The notes beneath the pieces were generated by a model, which made no database searches, was not told the origin of the DNA, and saw only the letters and a list, made by a program, of their open reading frames with translations. DNA of 64,000 nucleotides from Demequina pelophila (GTDB lineage Bacteria; Actinomycetota; Actinomycetes; Actinomycetales; Demequinaceae): assembly GCF_000971175.1 (NCBI RefSeq), contig NZ_BBLY01000001.1, positions 359,709 to 423,708 on the forward strand, given 5' to 3'. Shown here in pieces: positions 42,210 through 51,453 of this stretch. The first letter of the stretch is position 1. Every line of letters begins with the position of its first letter. Made by a program: the position numbers and the translations under genes.

Positions 42210-42751
42210 CGGACACGCGCATGCGCGGCGCCCTCGAGGCGGTGCTCATGGTGGTCGACGCGCCGGTGCCGGCCGCGCACCTCGCTGCCGCGCTCGAGGC
42301 GCCCGTCGCGGACGTCACCGCCGTCCTCGAGGCCATGCGCGACGAGTACGCGGATCCCGACGCGCCGCGCGGCTTCGAGCTGCGCGAGGTGGACGGCGGC
42401 TGGCGCATCTACTCGTCCCGACTGTTCGCGGACGTGGTGGGCCGCTTCGTGGTGGACGGGCAGTCCGCCCGGCTGTCGCAGGCGGCGCTCGAGACGCTCG
42501 CCGTGGTCGCATACCGTCAGCCGGTGACGCGGGGCCAGGTCTCGCAGATTCGCGGCGTGAACGTCGACGGCGTCATGCGCACGCTCGCCGCGCGCGGGCT
42601 CGTCACCGAGGTGGGCGAGACCGGCGGCGCCGTGCTGTTCGGCACGTCCACCGAGTTCCTCGAGCGGATGGGGCTGTCGAGCCTCGACGACCTCCCGCCG
42701 CTCGCGCCATACCTGCCCGACCTGGCGGACATCGACGGAGAGGGGGCCTGA
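42206..42751 (+). CDS. scpB: Segregation and condensation protein B
   Basis: Winged-helix partner of ScpA, 181 residues with MRGALEAVLMVVDAPV, LSQAALETLAVVAYRQPVTRGQVSQIRGVNVDGVMRTLAARGLV and FGTSTEFLERMGLSSLDDLPPLAPYLP. The GTG overlaps the scpA stop with GGAGGAGG upstream; the stop overlaps rluB by one base. Confidence 0.94.
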   Translation: MTDTRMRGALEAVLMVVDAPVPAAHLAAALEAPVADVTAVLEAMRDEYADPDAPRGFELREVDGGWRIYSSRLFADVVGRFVVDGQSARLSQAALETLAVVAYRQPVTRGQVSQIRGVNVDGVMRTLAARGLVTEVGETGGAVLFGTSTEFLERMGLSSLDDLPPLAPYLPDLADIDGEGA

Positions 42752-43497
42752 TGGGGCTCGAGATCCACCGGCCGGAGGGCATCCGGCTGCAGAAGGTGCT
42801 GGCGGCGGCGGGCGTGGGCTCGCGGCGCAAGTGCGAGATCCTCATCGAGCAGGGCCGCGTGACGGTCGACGGCGAGATCGTGGACCAGCTGGGCGTGCGC
42901 GTGGATCCCGAGGCGGTGTCCATCGCCGTCGACGGCAAGCGCGTCGCGGTCGACTCCGCGCACGTCACCGTCGCGCTCAACAAGCCGTTCGGCGTCGTCT
43001 CCACCATGAGCGACCCGCAGGGCCGGCCCGACCTGGGGCAGTTCGTCGCCGAGTACGACGAGCGCCTGTTCCACGTGGGCCGCCTCGACGCGGAGACCAC
43101 CGGGCTGCTGCTGCTCACCAACGACGGCGACCTCGCGAACCGCCTGGCGCACCCCACGCACGGCGTGTCGAAGGTGTACGTCGCGAAGGTGCGGGGTCGG
43201 CTCACCAAGGCCGTGTGCACGCGCCTCAAGGAGGGCGTCGACCTGGACGACGGCCCGGTGCGCGCTACCTCCGCCCAGATCCTCGACACCTCCAAGGACT
43301 CCACGCTGGTCCAGGTGGAGCTGCACGAGGGCCGCAACCGCATCGTCCGCCGCATGCTCGACTCCGTGGGCCACCCGGTGCTCGAGCTGGTCCGCGTGCA
43401 GTTCGGGCCCATCCGCCTGGGCACCATGGCGCCGGGAGACGTGCGTCGCCTCACGCCCAGCGAGGTGGGCGAGCTCATGGACGACGCGGGGATGTAG
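42751..43497 (+). CDS. rluB: rRNA pseudouridine synthase (RluB/RsuA family)
   Basis: Makes pseudouridine in 23S rRNA. 248 residues: S4 RNA-binding domain (RLQKVLAAAGVGSRRKCEILIEQGRVTVDGEIVDQLGVRV, about 10-65), then the catalytic domain with GRLDAETTGLLLLTNDGDLANRLAHP (catalytic Asp) and EGRNRIVRRMLDSVGHPV. Last of the xerD-parA-scpAB-rluB row. Confidence 0.92.
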   Translation: MGLEIHRPEGIRLQKVLAAAGVGSRRKCEILIEQGRVTVDGEIVDQLGVRVDPEAVSIAVDGKRVAVDSAHVTVALNKPFGVVSTMSDPQGRPDLGQFVAEYDERLFHVGRLDAETTGLLLLTNDGDLANRLAHPTHGVSKVYVAKVRGRLTKAVCTRLKEGVDLDDGPVRATSAQILDTSKDSTLVQVELHEGRNRIVRRMLDSVGHPVLELVRVQFGPIRLGTMAPGDVRRLTPSEVGELMDDAGM

Positions 43498-43524
43498 GTC
43501 GGGGGATGCGTCCCCGGCGGCCAT

Positions 43525-43537
43525 TACGATGGACGCC
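43525..43537 (+). promoter_or_regulatory. Leaderless-type promoter of aroH
   Basis: TACGAT (43525-43530), seven bases, ATG at 43538. This decides the start over an ATG nine bases upstream that overlaps the box. Confidence 0.58.
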
Positions 43538-43900
43538 ATGACGATTCGTGCGATCCGTGGCGCCATCACCCTGGAGCGCGACGAGCGCGATCACCTCCAC
43601 GAGCGCACCCGCGAGCTGGTCTCCGCGATCATGCGCGACAACGCGCTCACGCCGGACGACGTGATCTCCGCGCTGTTCACCTGCACCCCGGACGTCTCGA
43701 GCGACTTCCCGGCGGCCGCGGCCCGCGACCTGGGCTTCGGCGCCGTGCCGCTCATGTGCGCCCAGGAGATCGCCGTGCCCGGCGCGCTGCCGCGCGTCGT
43801 GCGCGTGATGATGCACGTGGACACCGACCGCGCCCGCGACCAGGTCCAGCACGTCTACCTGCGCGACGCCGTCAAGCTCCGCCAGGACCTCGCCCAGTAG
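43538..43900 (+). CDS. aroH: Chorismate mutase, AroH type
   Basis: Rearranges chorismate to prephenate, first step to phenylalanine and tyrosine. 120 residues of the trimeric pseudo-alpha/beta-barrel class: MTIRAIRGAITLERDERD at the N-terminus, LVSAIMRDNALTPDDVISALFTCTPDVSSDFPAAAARDLGF and VPLMCAQEIAVPGALPRVVRVMMHV follow the Bacillus AroH pattern with the active-site Arg, Glu and Cys positions. tyrA, which uses prephenate, begins 11 bases later. Confidence 0.93.
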   Translation: MTIRAIRGAITLERDERDHLHERTRELVSAIMRDNALTPDDVISALFTCTPDVSSDFPAAAARDLGFGAVPLMCAQEIAVPGALPRVVRVMMHVDTDRARDQVQHVYLRDAVKLRQDLAQ

Positions 43901-43911
43901 AGGGGACGGAC

Positions 43912-44961
43912 ATGACGCGCACGCCGCGCACCCACATCGTGGGGGCGGGACTCATCGGCACGAGCCTGGGCATCGGGCTGGTCGCCGAGGGCTGGACCGT
44001 CTCCATCGAGGACCGCGACCCCGAGGCGCAGCGGCTCGCCCGCGCGCTGGGCGGCGGGGGAGAGCCCGCCGGGGACCCCGAGCTCGTCGTCGTGGCGACG
44101 CCGCCCTCGGTCGCGCCGTCCGTGGTCGCCGACGCGCTCGAGCGCTGGCCGGACGCGATCGTCACCGACGTCGCCTCCGTCAAGGCGCCGCTGCTCGAGG
44201 CCGCGCGCGCCACCGGACACGCCGAGCGCTACGTGGGCTCGCACCCCATGGCCGGGCGCGAGGTGTCCGGCGGCCTGGGCGCCCAGGGCGACCTGTTCAA
44301 GGCCCGTCCCTGGGTGATCTGTGCCGGAGACGCGGGGGACGATGCGGTGGCCCAGGTGCGGCTCCTGCCCGCCGCCCTGCAGTGCGACGTGGTGGAGATG
44401 GACGCGGCCGCGCACGATGCGGCGGTCGCCCGGGTCTCGCACGCGCCCCAGGTCGCGGCGTCCGCCGTCGCGGCCGCGCTGGGCACCCTGCACGAGGACG
44501 ACGTGGCCCTGGCGGGCCAGGGGCTGCGCGACGTGACCCGGATCGCGGGCTCCGCGCCCGGCATGTGGGCGGACATCGCGCGCCTCAACCGCACCCACCT
44601 GATCGCCACCCTGGACCACATCATCGCGGACCTCGACGAGGTGCGGGAGGCCGACGACGTGGGCGAGGCCCTGTCCGACCTCATCGACCGCGGCCGCTAC
44701 GAGGTGGCCCGCATCCCGGGCAAGCACGGCGGGGCGACCCGCGAGTGGACGCCCGTCACCGTCATCGTCCCCGACGAGCCCGGGCAGCTGCTCCGGCTCC
44801 TCGCCACCGCCGCGGGCGTGGGCGTCAACGTCGAGGACATCACCATCGAGCACTCGCCGCGGCAGCCGGTGGGACTGACGACGCTCCATGTGCTGCCCTC
44901 CCGCGCGGGCGAGCTGCTCGCCGCGCTGGAGCGGACCGGATGGGACATCGCCGCATCATGA
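43912..44961 (+). CDS. tyrA: Prephenate dehydrogenase
   Basis: Oxidative decarboxylation of prephenate to 4-hydroxyphenylpyruvate for tyrosine. 349 residues: nucleotide-binding IVGAGLIGTSLGIGL, GSHPMAGREVSGGLGAQGDLFKARPW active-site region, helical dimer domain, and a C-terminal ACT domain (VTVIVPDEPGQLLRLLATAAGVGVNVEDITIEH, about 280-345) likely to bind tyrosine as feedback inhibitor. The stop overlaps cmk. A GGGGACGATGCGGTGG copy encodes Asp-Asp-Ala-Val. Confidence 0.93.
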   Translation: MTRTPRTHIVGAGLIGTSLGIGLVAEGWTVSIEDRDPEAQRLARALGGGGEPAGDPELVVVATPPSVAPSVVADALERWPDAIVTDVASVKAPLLEAARATGHAERYVGSHPMAGREVSGGLGAQGDLFKARPWVICAGDAGDDAVAQVRLLPAALQCDVVEMDAAAHDAAVARVSHAPQVAASAVAAALGTLHEDDVALAGQGLRDVTRIAGSAPGMWADIARLNRTHLIATLDHIIADLDEVREADDVGEALSDLIDRGRYEVARIPGKHGGATREWTPVTVIVPDEPGQLLRLLATAAGVGVNVEDITIEHSPRQPVGLTTLHVLPSRAGELLAALERTGWDIAAS

Positions 44962-45755
44962 CCGGAATCTCGATCGCGATCGACGGGCCTGCGGGCACCG
45001 GCAAGTCGACGGTGGCGCGCGAGGTCGCGCGCCGCCTCCGGCTCGCGTACTTCGACACGGGCGCGACCTACCGCGTCGCCACGCTGTGGTGCATGCGCGA
45101 GGGCGTCGACCTCAACGACCAGGACGCGGTGGCCGCCATGGCGGAGACCATGAACGTCGCGATGGTGCTGGACCCGGGCAACCCGCGCGTGATCCTCGAG
45201 GGCGACGACGTCTCCTCGCTCATCCGCTCCGACACCATCGCGCTGACCGTGTCCAAGGTGGCCACCAACCTCGAGGCCCGCGCGGCGCTGGGGCAGTGGC
45301 AGCGCGAGGTCATCGCGCACGAGCTCGACGGCGGCTTCTCGGGCGGCCGCGGCGTCGTGGCCGAGGGTCGCGACCTCACCACCGTGATCGCGCCCGACGC
45401 GGACGTGCGCATCCTCATGACCGCCGACGAGGAGGTCCGCGTGGCCCGCCGCGCCGGCGAGGGCGCGGACGCCGCGAGCGTGCGCGAGGCCGTGCTGGGC
45501 CGCGACAGGCGCGACGCGACCGTGGTGCAGTTCCACGTGGCCGCGGACGGCGTCACCACCATCGACACCACCGACCTCACCATCGAGGAGGCCGTCCAGG
45601 CCGTGATCGACCTGGTGCTCACCATGCGTCCCGACGTGGAGCCGCCGCGCTTCACGCTCGAGGGACTCGACCCGGCCGGCGGCGAGGCTCCCGCGGAGGC
45701 GACCGGAGCATCGTCCCCCGAGCCCCCGGCCGCCGACGATTCGAACCCCGCGTGA
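44958..45755 (+). CDS. cmk: Cytidylate kinase
   Basis: Phosphorylates CMP and dCMP. 265 residues: P-loop IAIDGPAGTGKSTVAREVARRLRLAYFDTGATYRVATL, RGVVAEGRDLTTVIAPDADVRILMTA and RDRRDATV are family motifs. About 35 extra residues at the C-terminus, rich in Pro, Glu and Ala, contain a GCATCGTCCCCC copy of the dispersed word. Overlaps tyrA and plsC by four bases each, so aroH-tyrA-cmk-plsC-der read as one operon. Confidence 0.94.
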   Translation: MTGISIAIDGPAGTGKSTVAREVARRLRLAYFDTGATYRVATLWCMREGVDLNDQDAVAAMAETMNVAMVLDPGNPRVILEGDDVSSLIRSDTIALTVSKVATNLEARAALGQWQREVIAHELDGGFSGGRGVVAEGRDLTTVIAPDADVRILMTADEEVRVARRAGEGADAASVREAVLGRDRRDATVVQFHVAADGVTTIDTTDLTIEEAVQAVIDLVLTMRPDVEPPRFTLEGLDPAGGEAPAEATGASSPEPPAADDSNPA

Positions 45756-46453
45756 GCGTACCCGCGGCGCCGAGCCCCTGGGGCCCGCGCTGGTCGCGCT
45801 GGCTCGGGGTGTTCCTCGCGAAGGTGCTGTGGCGCACCGAGGTGCGCGGCGGCCGGTCGTTCCCGCGCCGCGGTGCGGTCATCGTGGTGTGCAACCACGT
45901 GGGGCTCATCGACGGCCCGGTCTTGCACGGCGTGATCCCGCGTCCCTCGCACTTCCTCATCCGTGAGGGCATGATGACCGGCCCGTTGGGCGCGCTCCTG
46001 ACCGCCGCCCAGCAGATCAAGGTCTCTGGCTCGGGCCGCGAGGCGCTCGCGCAGGGGCTCGCGGTGCTGCGTCGTGGCGGCGTCGTCGGTGTCTTCCCGG
46101 AGGGCACGCGCGGCGCCGGCACCGCGGAGGCCGTGCACGGCGGCGCCGCGTGGCTCGCGGTGCAGTCCGGCGCCACGGTGGTGCCGGCGGCGATCATCGG
46201 CTCGCGCCGCACGGGGGAGAGGGTGAGCGTGTGGCCGCGTCCCGGCCGACGCCTGCTCGTCGCGTTCGGAGAGCCCCTCGACGTGACCCCGCCCCCGGAC
46301 GTGAGGGGCGGCCGCGCCAAGCAGGCCTGGGCCGCCGCACGGCTCGGCGAGGCGCTGCGTGACCAGGTGGCCCGTACCCTGGAGTCCACCGACCTCGAGC
46401 TGCCGCTCGACGATCCGCGCCGCGACGGCGCGTCACAGAAGGAGATCCGATGA
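45752..46453 (+). CDS. plsC: 1-acyl-glycerol-3-phosphate acyltransferase (PlsC family)
   Basis: Predicted membrane-bound acyltransferase for phosphatidic acid, 233 residues. It has the catalytic HX4D box in [14 protein letters not shown], the [12 protein letters not shown] motif and [14 protein letters not shown]. The cmk-plsC-der order is common in actinobacteria. Stop overlaps the der start. Confidence 0.88.
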   Translation: MSVPAAPSPWGPRWSRWLGVFLAKVLWRTEVRGGRSFPRRGAVIVVCNHVGLIDGPVLHGVIPRPSHFLIREGMMTGPLGALLTAAQQIKVSGSGREALAQGLAVLRRGGVVGVFPEGTRGAGTAEAVHGGAAWLAVQSGATVVPAAIIGSRRTGERVSVWPRPGRRLLVAFGEPLDVTPPPDVRGGRAKQAWAAARLGEALRDQVARTLESTDLELPLDDPRRDGASQKEIR

Positions 46454-47928
46454 GCGACGAGCTTCCCGCGCCGCACGAGTCCGACCCGGCGGAGTCGCTC
46501 GACCAGATCCGCGAGGCCGCGCTGCTGGCGGGTCTCGAGGACTACGACCTCACGGACGCGGACCTCGCCGACCTCGCCGGCGAGGACGAGGCCTTCACCG
46601 AGGAGGCGCTGCCGACGCTCGCCATCGTGGGCCGCCCCAACGTGGGCAAGTCGACGCTGGTCAACCGCATCCTGGGCAGGCGCCTCGCGGTGGTCGAGGA
46701 CCAGCCGGGCGTGACGCGCGACCGCGTCGCCTACCGCGCCGAGTGGGCGGGCCGCGACTTCACCCTGCTCGACACGGGCGGCTGGGAGAAGAACGTCACC
46801 GGCATCGACCTGTCCGTCGCGCAGGCCGCCGAGGCCGCGATCGACATGGCCGACGCGATCGTGTTCGTGGTCGATGCGACCGTGGGCGCGACCGCCACCG
46901 ACGAGCAGGTGGTGCGCCTGCTGCGCAAGGCCGACAAGCCCGTGGTGCTCGCCGCCAACAAGGTCGACGGGCCCCAGGGCGAGCTCGAGGCCGCCGCGCT
47001 GTGGAACCTGGGCCTGGGGGAGCCGTATCCCGTGTCCGCGCTGCACGGCCGCGGCACGGGCGACCTGCTCGACGCCGCGCTCGCCGCGCTGCCCGAGGAG
47101 ATGCCCCAGGTGGAGGTGGACGAGGACGCCCCGCGCCGCATCGCCCTGGTGGGCCGGCCGAACGTGGGCAAGTCGTCGCTGCTCAACCACCTCGCGGGCG
47201 CCGAGCGCGTCGTGGTCAACGAGGAGGCCGGCACCACCCGCGACCCGGTCGACGAGGTCGTCGAGATCGGCGGCCGCCCCTGGACGCTGGTCGACACGGC
47301 CGGCATCCGCCGCCGCGTCCACATGACCAAGGGCGCCGACTTCTACGCCTCGCTGCGCACCCAGACCGCGATCGAGCGCGCCGAGGTCGCGCTCGTGCTC
47401 CTCGACGCGTCCGTGCCGCTCACCGAGCAGGACACCCGCGTCATGCAGCAGGTGGTCGACGCCGGGCGTTCCATGATCTTCGTGTTCAACAAGTGGGACC
47501 TGGTGGGCGAGGACGAGCGCTTCCTGCTCGAGCGCTCCATCGAGAAGGACCTGGTCCAGCACACCTGGGTGCCGCGCGTGAACCTGTCCGCGAAGACCGG
47601 CTGGCACACCAACCGGCTGCTGCCCGCCGTGGACCTGGCCCTGTCGAGCTGGGACCAGCGCATCTCGACCGGCAAGCTCAACGCGTTCCTGGGCGAGCTG
47701 GTCGCGGAGCACCCCCACCCGGTGCGTGGCGGCCGCCAGCCCAAGATCCTGTTCGCCACGCAGGCCGCGACGCGCCCGCCGCGCTTCGTCATCTTCACGT
47801 CCGGCTTCCTGGACCCGCAGTACCGCCGCTTCATCGAGCGGCGCCTGCGTGAGACCTTCGGCTTCGAGGGCACGCCCATCCAGATCTCGGTGCGCGTGCG
47901 CGAGAAGCGGGGCCCGCGGCGCAAGTAG
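46450..47928 (+). CDS. der: Ribosome biogenesis GTPase Der
   Basis: Double-GTPase needed for 50S assembly, 492 residues. After an acidic N-terminal extension of about 55 residues (typical of actinobacteria) come two G domains, each with GRPNVGKS (near 59 and 236), DTGGW/DTAGI and NKVD/NKWD, then the C-terminal KH-like domain ending [15 protein letters not shown] precedes the ATG. Last gene of the operon. Confidence 0.96.
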   Translation: MSDELPAPHESDPAESLDQIREAALLAGLEDYDLTDADLADLAGEDEAFTEEALPTLAIVGRPNVGKSTLVNRILGRRLAVVEDQPGVTRDRVAYRAEWAGRDFTLLDTGGWEKNVTGIDLSVAQAAEAAIDMADAIVFVVDATVGATATDEQVVRLLRKADKPVVLAANKVDGPQGELEAAALWNLGLGEPYPVSALHGRGTGDLLDAALAALPEEMPQVEVDEDAPRRIALVGRPNVGKSSLLNHLAGAERVVVNEEAGTTRDPVDEVVEIGGRPWTLVDTAGIRRRVHMTKGADFYASLRTQTAIERAEVALVLLDASVPLTEQDTRVMQQVVDAGRSMIFVFNKWDLVGEDERFLLERSIEKDLVQHTWVPRVNLSAKTGWHTNRLLPAVDLALSSWDQRISTGKLNAFLGELVAEHPHPVRGGRQPKILFATQAATRPPRFVIFTSGFLDPQYRRFIERRLRETFGFEGTPIQISVRVREKRGPRRK

Positions 47929-47994
47929 GGGCGGCAGGGGCCGTCCGCCCGAAGGGGCGGCCGGCGCCGTCAGTCTCGGGGGCGGTTGACGCCG

Positions 47995-48180
47995 TCAGGC
48001 GCGGGGGCCGCCTCCCGCCTGGGAGAACGCGAGGCCCAGGCCGACGCCCACGCCCAGGAACGCGGGGAAGAGCGCGAAGTTGTCGGTCGCGATCCAGATG
48101 ATGAATCCGATCAGGGCGCCCAGGAGCATGCCCGCCGCGAACGGGACGGGGCGGACCGGCGGCCGCCCGTCGCCGCTCAC
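47995..48180 (-). CDS. Small membrane protein of unknown function
   Basis: A 61-residue product with two hydrophobic segments (PFAAGMLLGALIGFIIWIATDNF and LFPAFLGVGVGLGLAFSQAGG) joined by a short turn and a Pro/Arg-rich N-terminus. The GTG start overlaps the stop of the DUF1801 gene (GTGA), which supports translation. I recognise no family; a small glycine-zipper hairpin in the membrane is what can be seen. Confidence 0.62.
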   Translation of the reverse strand: MSGDGRPPVRPVPFAAGMLLGALIGFIIWIATDNFALFPAFLGVGVGLGLAFSQAGGGPRA

Positions 48181-48614
48181 GGGGTCTCCTCGTCTGCCGG
48201 GGACGACGCGTCGTAGTCGCCCTGCGCGAAGCCCAGGTCCGCGAGGTCGGCCAGCACCTCCTGGTCCACCTGCACGAGGCGCTTGACGTACACGCATCCC
48301 GCGCCGGTGGTGTGCGGGCCCAGTCGCTCGAGCAGGGGAGCGGCCGCGGGCACGTCCTTGAGCCCGTAGAAGGACAGCTGCGCCTTGCGAGGCGAGAAGC
48401 CCACCCGCATCCAGTCACCCTCGCGGCCGGTCGCGTAGCGATAGTGGCGCTCGCCCCAGCCGATGATCGACGGCCCCCACATCACGGGCTCGACGCCGGT
48501 CACCTGGGTGAAGAGCGCGACCACGCGCTCGGCCTCCTCGCGCCGCCTGTCCGGCGTGACCGCCGCGACGAACGCCTCGACGGGCTGGTCCGTCGGCTGC
48601 GTCTTGTTGCTCAT
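48177..48614 (-). CDS. DUF1801 domain protein
   Basis: A 145-residue protein of the YdhG/DUF1801 fold: PVEAFVAAVTPDRRREEAERVVALFTQVTGVEPVMWGPSIIGWGERHYRYATGREGDWMRVGFSPRKAQLSFYGL follows the family closely. The function of the family is unknown; the fold resembles iron-binding frataxin-like proteins. An acidic tail follows. Pairs with the small membrane protein by a four-base overlap. Confidence 0.82.
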   Translation of the reverse strand: MSNKTQPTDQPVEAFVAAVTPDRRREEAERVVALFTQVTGVEPVMWGPSIIGWGERHYRYATGREGDWMRVGFSPRKAQLSFYGLKDVPAAAPLLERLGPHTTGAGCVYVKRLVQVDQEVLADLADLGFAQGDYDASSPADEETP

Positions 48615-48629
48615 GACCCCATCATGACG

Positions 48630-49388
48630 TCAGCGCCACAGCCCGCGCGCGACAAGCGTCTCCTTGAGCAGGTCCGCCCGGTCGCTCACGAGTCCGTCGA
48701 CGCCCAGGTCGATGAGACGCTCCATCTCTGCCGTCTCGTTGACGGTCCACACATGGACCGGCCGCCCCGCCCGGTGCGCGGCGCGCACGTGACGGCCCGT
48801 CAGCAGGGTGACCCCGCGCATCGTCCACGGGATCTGAAGGCCGTCGACGTGGCGCAGGACGGCCGAGACGCCGCGTCCCAGGTTCCCCAGCGCGAAGTAG
48901 CGAGCGGCCTCGCTCGTGCCGGCCGAGGTGGCGACGGGCCGGCTGAGCCGGGCGACGGTCGCGCGCCGGCGCTTGCCGGAGAACGAGGCGAGGCAGACCC
49001 GGTCGTGCGCGCCGGTGCGCTCGATCGCCTGGGCGATGGGGACGATGCCCGACTCGCCCTTGACGTCGATGTTCACCCTCAGGTCCGGCCAGGTGCCGAG
49101 CAGATCCTCGAGGGAGGGCACGGGAGCCACCCCTCCGATGCGCGCGCGGCGCACCCGCGACCAGGGCAGTGTCGCCACCTCGCCGGCGGCGTCGGTGGTG
49201 CGGTCGAGCGACGCGTCGTGCAGGGCCACCGCCACGCCGTCGGAGGTGCCGTGCGCGTCCGTCTCGACATAGCGGAACCCGAGTCGGACGGCGGCCTCGA
49301 ACGCCTCCATGGAGTTCTCGAGCCCGTCGCGCGAGAAGCCCCGGTGCGCGAGCGCCGCGAAGCCGCCGTCGAAGTACCCGTGAGTCAC
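48630..49388 (-). CDS. Glycerophosphodiester phosphodiesterase
   Basis: Predicted hydrolysis of deacylated phospholipids to glycerol-3-phosphate and alcohol. 252 residues, no signal peptide. TIM-barrel motifs: ALAHRGFSRDGLENSMEAFEAAVRLGFRYVETDAHGTSDGVAVALHD, with the His, Glu and Asp ligands, then NIDVKGESGIVP and PVHVWTVNETAEMERLIDLGVDGLVSDRADLL. The GTG overlaps the stop of the upstream lysophospholipase-like gene, and the two together would strip and then cleave phospholipids. Confidence 0.9.
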   Translation of the reverse strand: MTHGYFDGGFAALAHRGFSRDGLENSMEAFEAAVRLGFRYVETDAHGTSDGVAVALHDASLDRTTDAAGEVATLPWSRVRRARIGGVAPVPSLEDLLGTWPDLRVNIDVKGESGIVPIAQAIERTGAHDRVCLASFSGKRRRATVARLSRPVATSAGTSEAARYFALGNLGRGVSAVLRHVDGLQIPWTMRGVTLLTGRHVRAAHRAGRPVHVWTVNETAEMERLIDLGVDGLVSDRADLLKETLVARGLWR

Positions 49389-50305
49389 ACCAGTACCCCG
49401 TGGAGCCAGTTCTCGACCGCGGTGAGGTAGTCGCGCAGGGGAGCCGGCGCCGAGAGGGTGAGGTCGTGGACGCCGCCCTCGATCGCCACGGAGGTGACGT
49501 TGCGGCCCAGGCGCTCGCCCAGGCGGCGGAGCGCCTCGACGTCGAGGACCGTGTCCTCGCTGTCGAGCAGCGGATTGTCGGGGGAGTCCGGCCCCGACCG
49601 CGCGGATCGCGCGACCAGCACGGGCACGTCGACGTCGAGGCCACGGGCCACGCGTGCCTGGGCCTGACGGACGGCGTGCAGCCACGCGGCCCGCACCGGC
49701 ACGCCCGCGGCGTTCTTCCACGTCGTGTCGAAGCTCCAGCGGCCGCCGTTGTCGACGTGCATGCGCTTGCCATAGGTCGAGGGGCCGGAGCTCACGATGC
49801 GCTGCGGCGTGGCCTTCGCCATGGCCGGCACGGCGCGCAGAGCCAGGCGCTGGCGCGGGGTGAAGTGGGAGTGCAGGAAGGGGCTGTCGAGGATGAGCCC
49901 TGCGAGCGCCGGCGCGGGACGGTCGGCGGCCCAGATCGCGGCGCTCAGGCCTCCGGTCGAGTGTGCGTGGACGATGAGGGGCGTGCTCGGGTATGTCTCG
50001 CCGATGGCCGCGGCTGCGGTCTCGAGGTCGTCGCCGTGTTCGGCGACGTCGGTCATGAAGTGGGGGACGTCGCCCTCGCTCAGTGATCGGCCGGCGTTGC
50101 GCAGGTCGACGGCGAAGAAGGCCAGGTTCTGGGCGTGGGCCCACTGGGCCAGGTGCGTCTGGAAGAAGTAGTCGTTGTACCCGTGGACGTGGAGGAAGGC
50201 GGCGCGGGGATGCTCCGGCCTGTCGACGGCGCGGACCAGCGTCGCGGGTCCGATGGCGCGGGCCTCGAAGCCCGGCAGCACGTCGGCGGACCAGGTCCCA
50301 GTCAT
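49385..50305 (-). CDS. Alpha/beta hydrolase (lysophospholipase/serine aminopeptidase S33-like)
   Basis: A 306-residue cytoplasmic hydrolase. RAAFLHVHGYNDYFFQTHLAQWA is the oxyanion region, AVDLRNAGRSL follows, HAHSTGGLSAAI holds the Ser nucleophile, and VAIEGGVHDLTLS the catalytic His. The motif GYNDYF and the overlap with a glycerophosphodiesterase gene suggest a lysophospholipase or monoacylglycerol lipase; the substrate is inferred from context. Confidence 0.83.
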   Translation of the reverse strand: MTGTWSADVLPGFEARAIGPATLVRAVDRPEHPRAAFLHVHGYNDYFFQTHLAQWAHAQNLAFFAVDLRNAGRSLSEGDVPHFMTDVAEHGDDLETAAAAIGETYPSTPLIVHAHSTGGLSAAIWAADRPAPALAGLILDSPFLHSHFTPRQRLALRAVPAMAKATPQRIVSSGPSTYGKRMHVDNGGRWSFDTTWKNAAGVPVRAAWLHAVRQAQARVARGLDVDVPVLVARSARSGPDSPDNPLLDSEDTVLDVEALRRLGERLGRNVTSVAIEGGVHDLTLSAPAPLRDYLTAVENWLHGVLV

Positions 50306-50386
50306 ACCTTCATGGTCCCACGGGGCGGGCGGGATGCCGTGCCCGGCGGGGCACGGGGCGGGGCGGTGTTGGGCCCCGTCCGGGTG

Positions 50387-51325
50387 TCAGCGGCCGCGCG
50401 GACCGCCGATGATCTCGTCCCAGGTGGGCAGGCGCGGCCCGGCGTCGGGCTCCGCCGATGCCGTCGGCGCGGGATCAGGGGTGGGCTCGGGCTCGGGCGC
50501 GGGCTCGGGCTCGACGGGTGCCGGTGCCGGCTCGGCGAAGGGCATGGCGAAGGCCTGCGTGGCCTCGGCGTCGGTCTCCTCGCGACCCTCCGGGACGTCC
50601 GGGACGTCCGGGACGTCCGGCACGGCGGGCGCGGCCGCCGCGGCCACGGTCGCGGCGGCCTCGTCGCTCTCCGGGCCGGCGGTGGGCGCGGCGACGGAGG
50701 TGACCGGCGCATCGTCCCCATTCAAGTGCGCGATGGTCACCTCGACGGCGATGCGCAGGCCCTCGGCGATGGTCGCGGTCGGCACGGTGGGGACTGACTC
50801 CGGAAGGCCCATCTCCGGCGTCGCGGGCACGTGGATGAAGCCCGAGGGCACGCCCCAGCGCTCGAGTTCCCGCTGGAGCATGTAGAAGACGTGGTTGCAG
50901 ACGTAGGCGCCGGCGGTGAGCGAGAGCGAGGCGGGGATGCCGTGGGCCTTCATCGCCTCGACGATGCGCTTGTCCGGGAGGGTGGTCCACAGCGCGGCGG
51001 GGGCGCCCTCGGCGATGGGCTGGTCGAGGGGCTGGTAGCCGCCGTTGTCCGGGATGGAGGCGTCGTCGAGGTTGATGGCGACGCGCTCGGGGGTGAGGCC
51101 GCGGCGGCCCTCGGCCACGCCGGTTGCGATCACGATGTCCGGGAGGTGCTTGGCGATCGAGGCGCGCAGCTTGCGGGGCGCCTCCTCGAACTCGACCGGG
51201 AGGAGGCGCGGAATGATCTCCGCGGAACCGCGCCAGCGCTCCGCCATGAGGGACACGGCGTCCCAGGAGGGGTTGGTGGGGGCATCGCGGAACGGCTCGA
51301 AGCCGGTGATGAGCACGCGGACCAT
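50387..51325 (-). CDS. pcp: Pyroglutamyl-peptidase I with long C-terminal extension
   Basis: Removes N-terminal pyroglutamate. Residues 1 to about 215 are a complete cysteine peptidase of family C15: MVRVLITGFEPFRDAPTNPSWDAV, the Glu in VAEGRRGLTPERVAIN, Cys in LTAGAYVCNHVFYMLQ, His in SGFIHVPATPE. Then comes about 95 residues of low complexity rich in Pro, Glu and Ala, with a VPDVPDVPDVP run coded by a repeated nine-base unit and a PEPAPEPEPTPDPAP stretch, ending in LPTWDEIIGGPRGR. Usual length is about 215, so the tail is an addition. The ATG at 51325 gives the canonical N-terminus. Confidence 0.9.
   Translation of the reverse strand: MVRVLITGFEPFRDAPTNPSWDAVSLMAERWRGSAEIIPRLLPVEFEEAPRKLRASIAKHLPDIVIATGVAEGRRGLTPERVAINLDDASIPDNGGYQPLDQPIAEGAPAALWTTLPDKRIVEAMKAHGIPASLSLTAGAYVCNHVFYMLQRELERWGVPSGFIHVPATPEMGLPESVPTVPTATIAEGLRIAVEVTIAHLNGDDAPVTSVAAPTAGPESDEAAATVAAAAAPAVPDVPDVPDVPEGREETDAEATQAFAMPFAEPAPAPVEPEPAPEPEPTPDPAPTASAEPDAGPRLPTWDEIIGGPRGR
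50591..50620. repeat. Nine-base tandem repeat inside the pcp tail
   Basis: CGGGACGTC occurs three times in a row, in frame with the tail, giving repeated Asp-Val-Pro on the minus strand. Confidence 0.8.
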
Positions 51326-51453
51326 GGAGAACAGGGTAGTCGCGGGCCCCTGCGGAGGCGTGGGACCGGTGACCGCGCGGGCGTTTCGCGGCACGCCGGG
51401 ACCTCCGATGTCACGCGGCCCGGTGAACTTCAGGTAATCTAGTCGGGCTGTCA

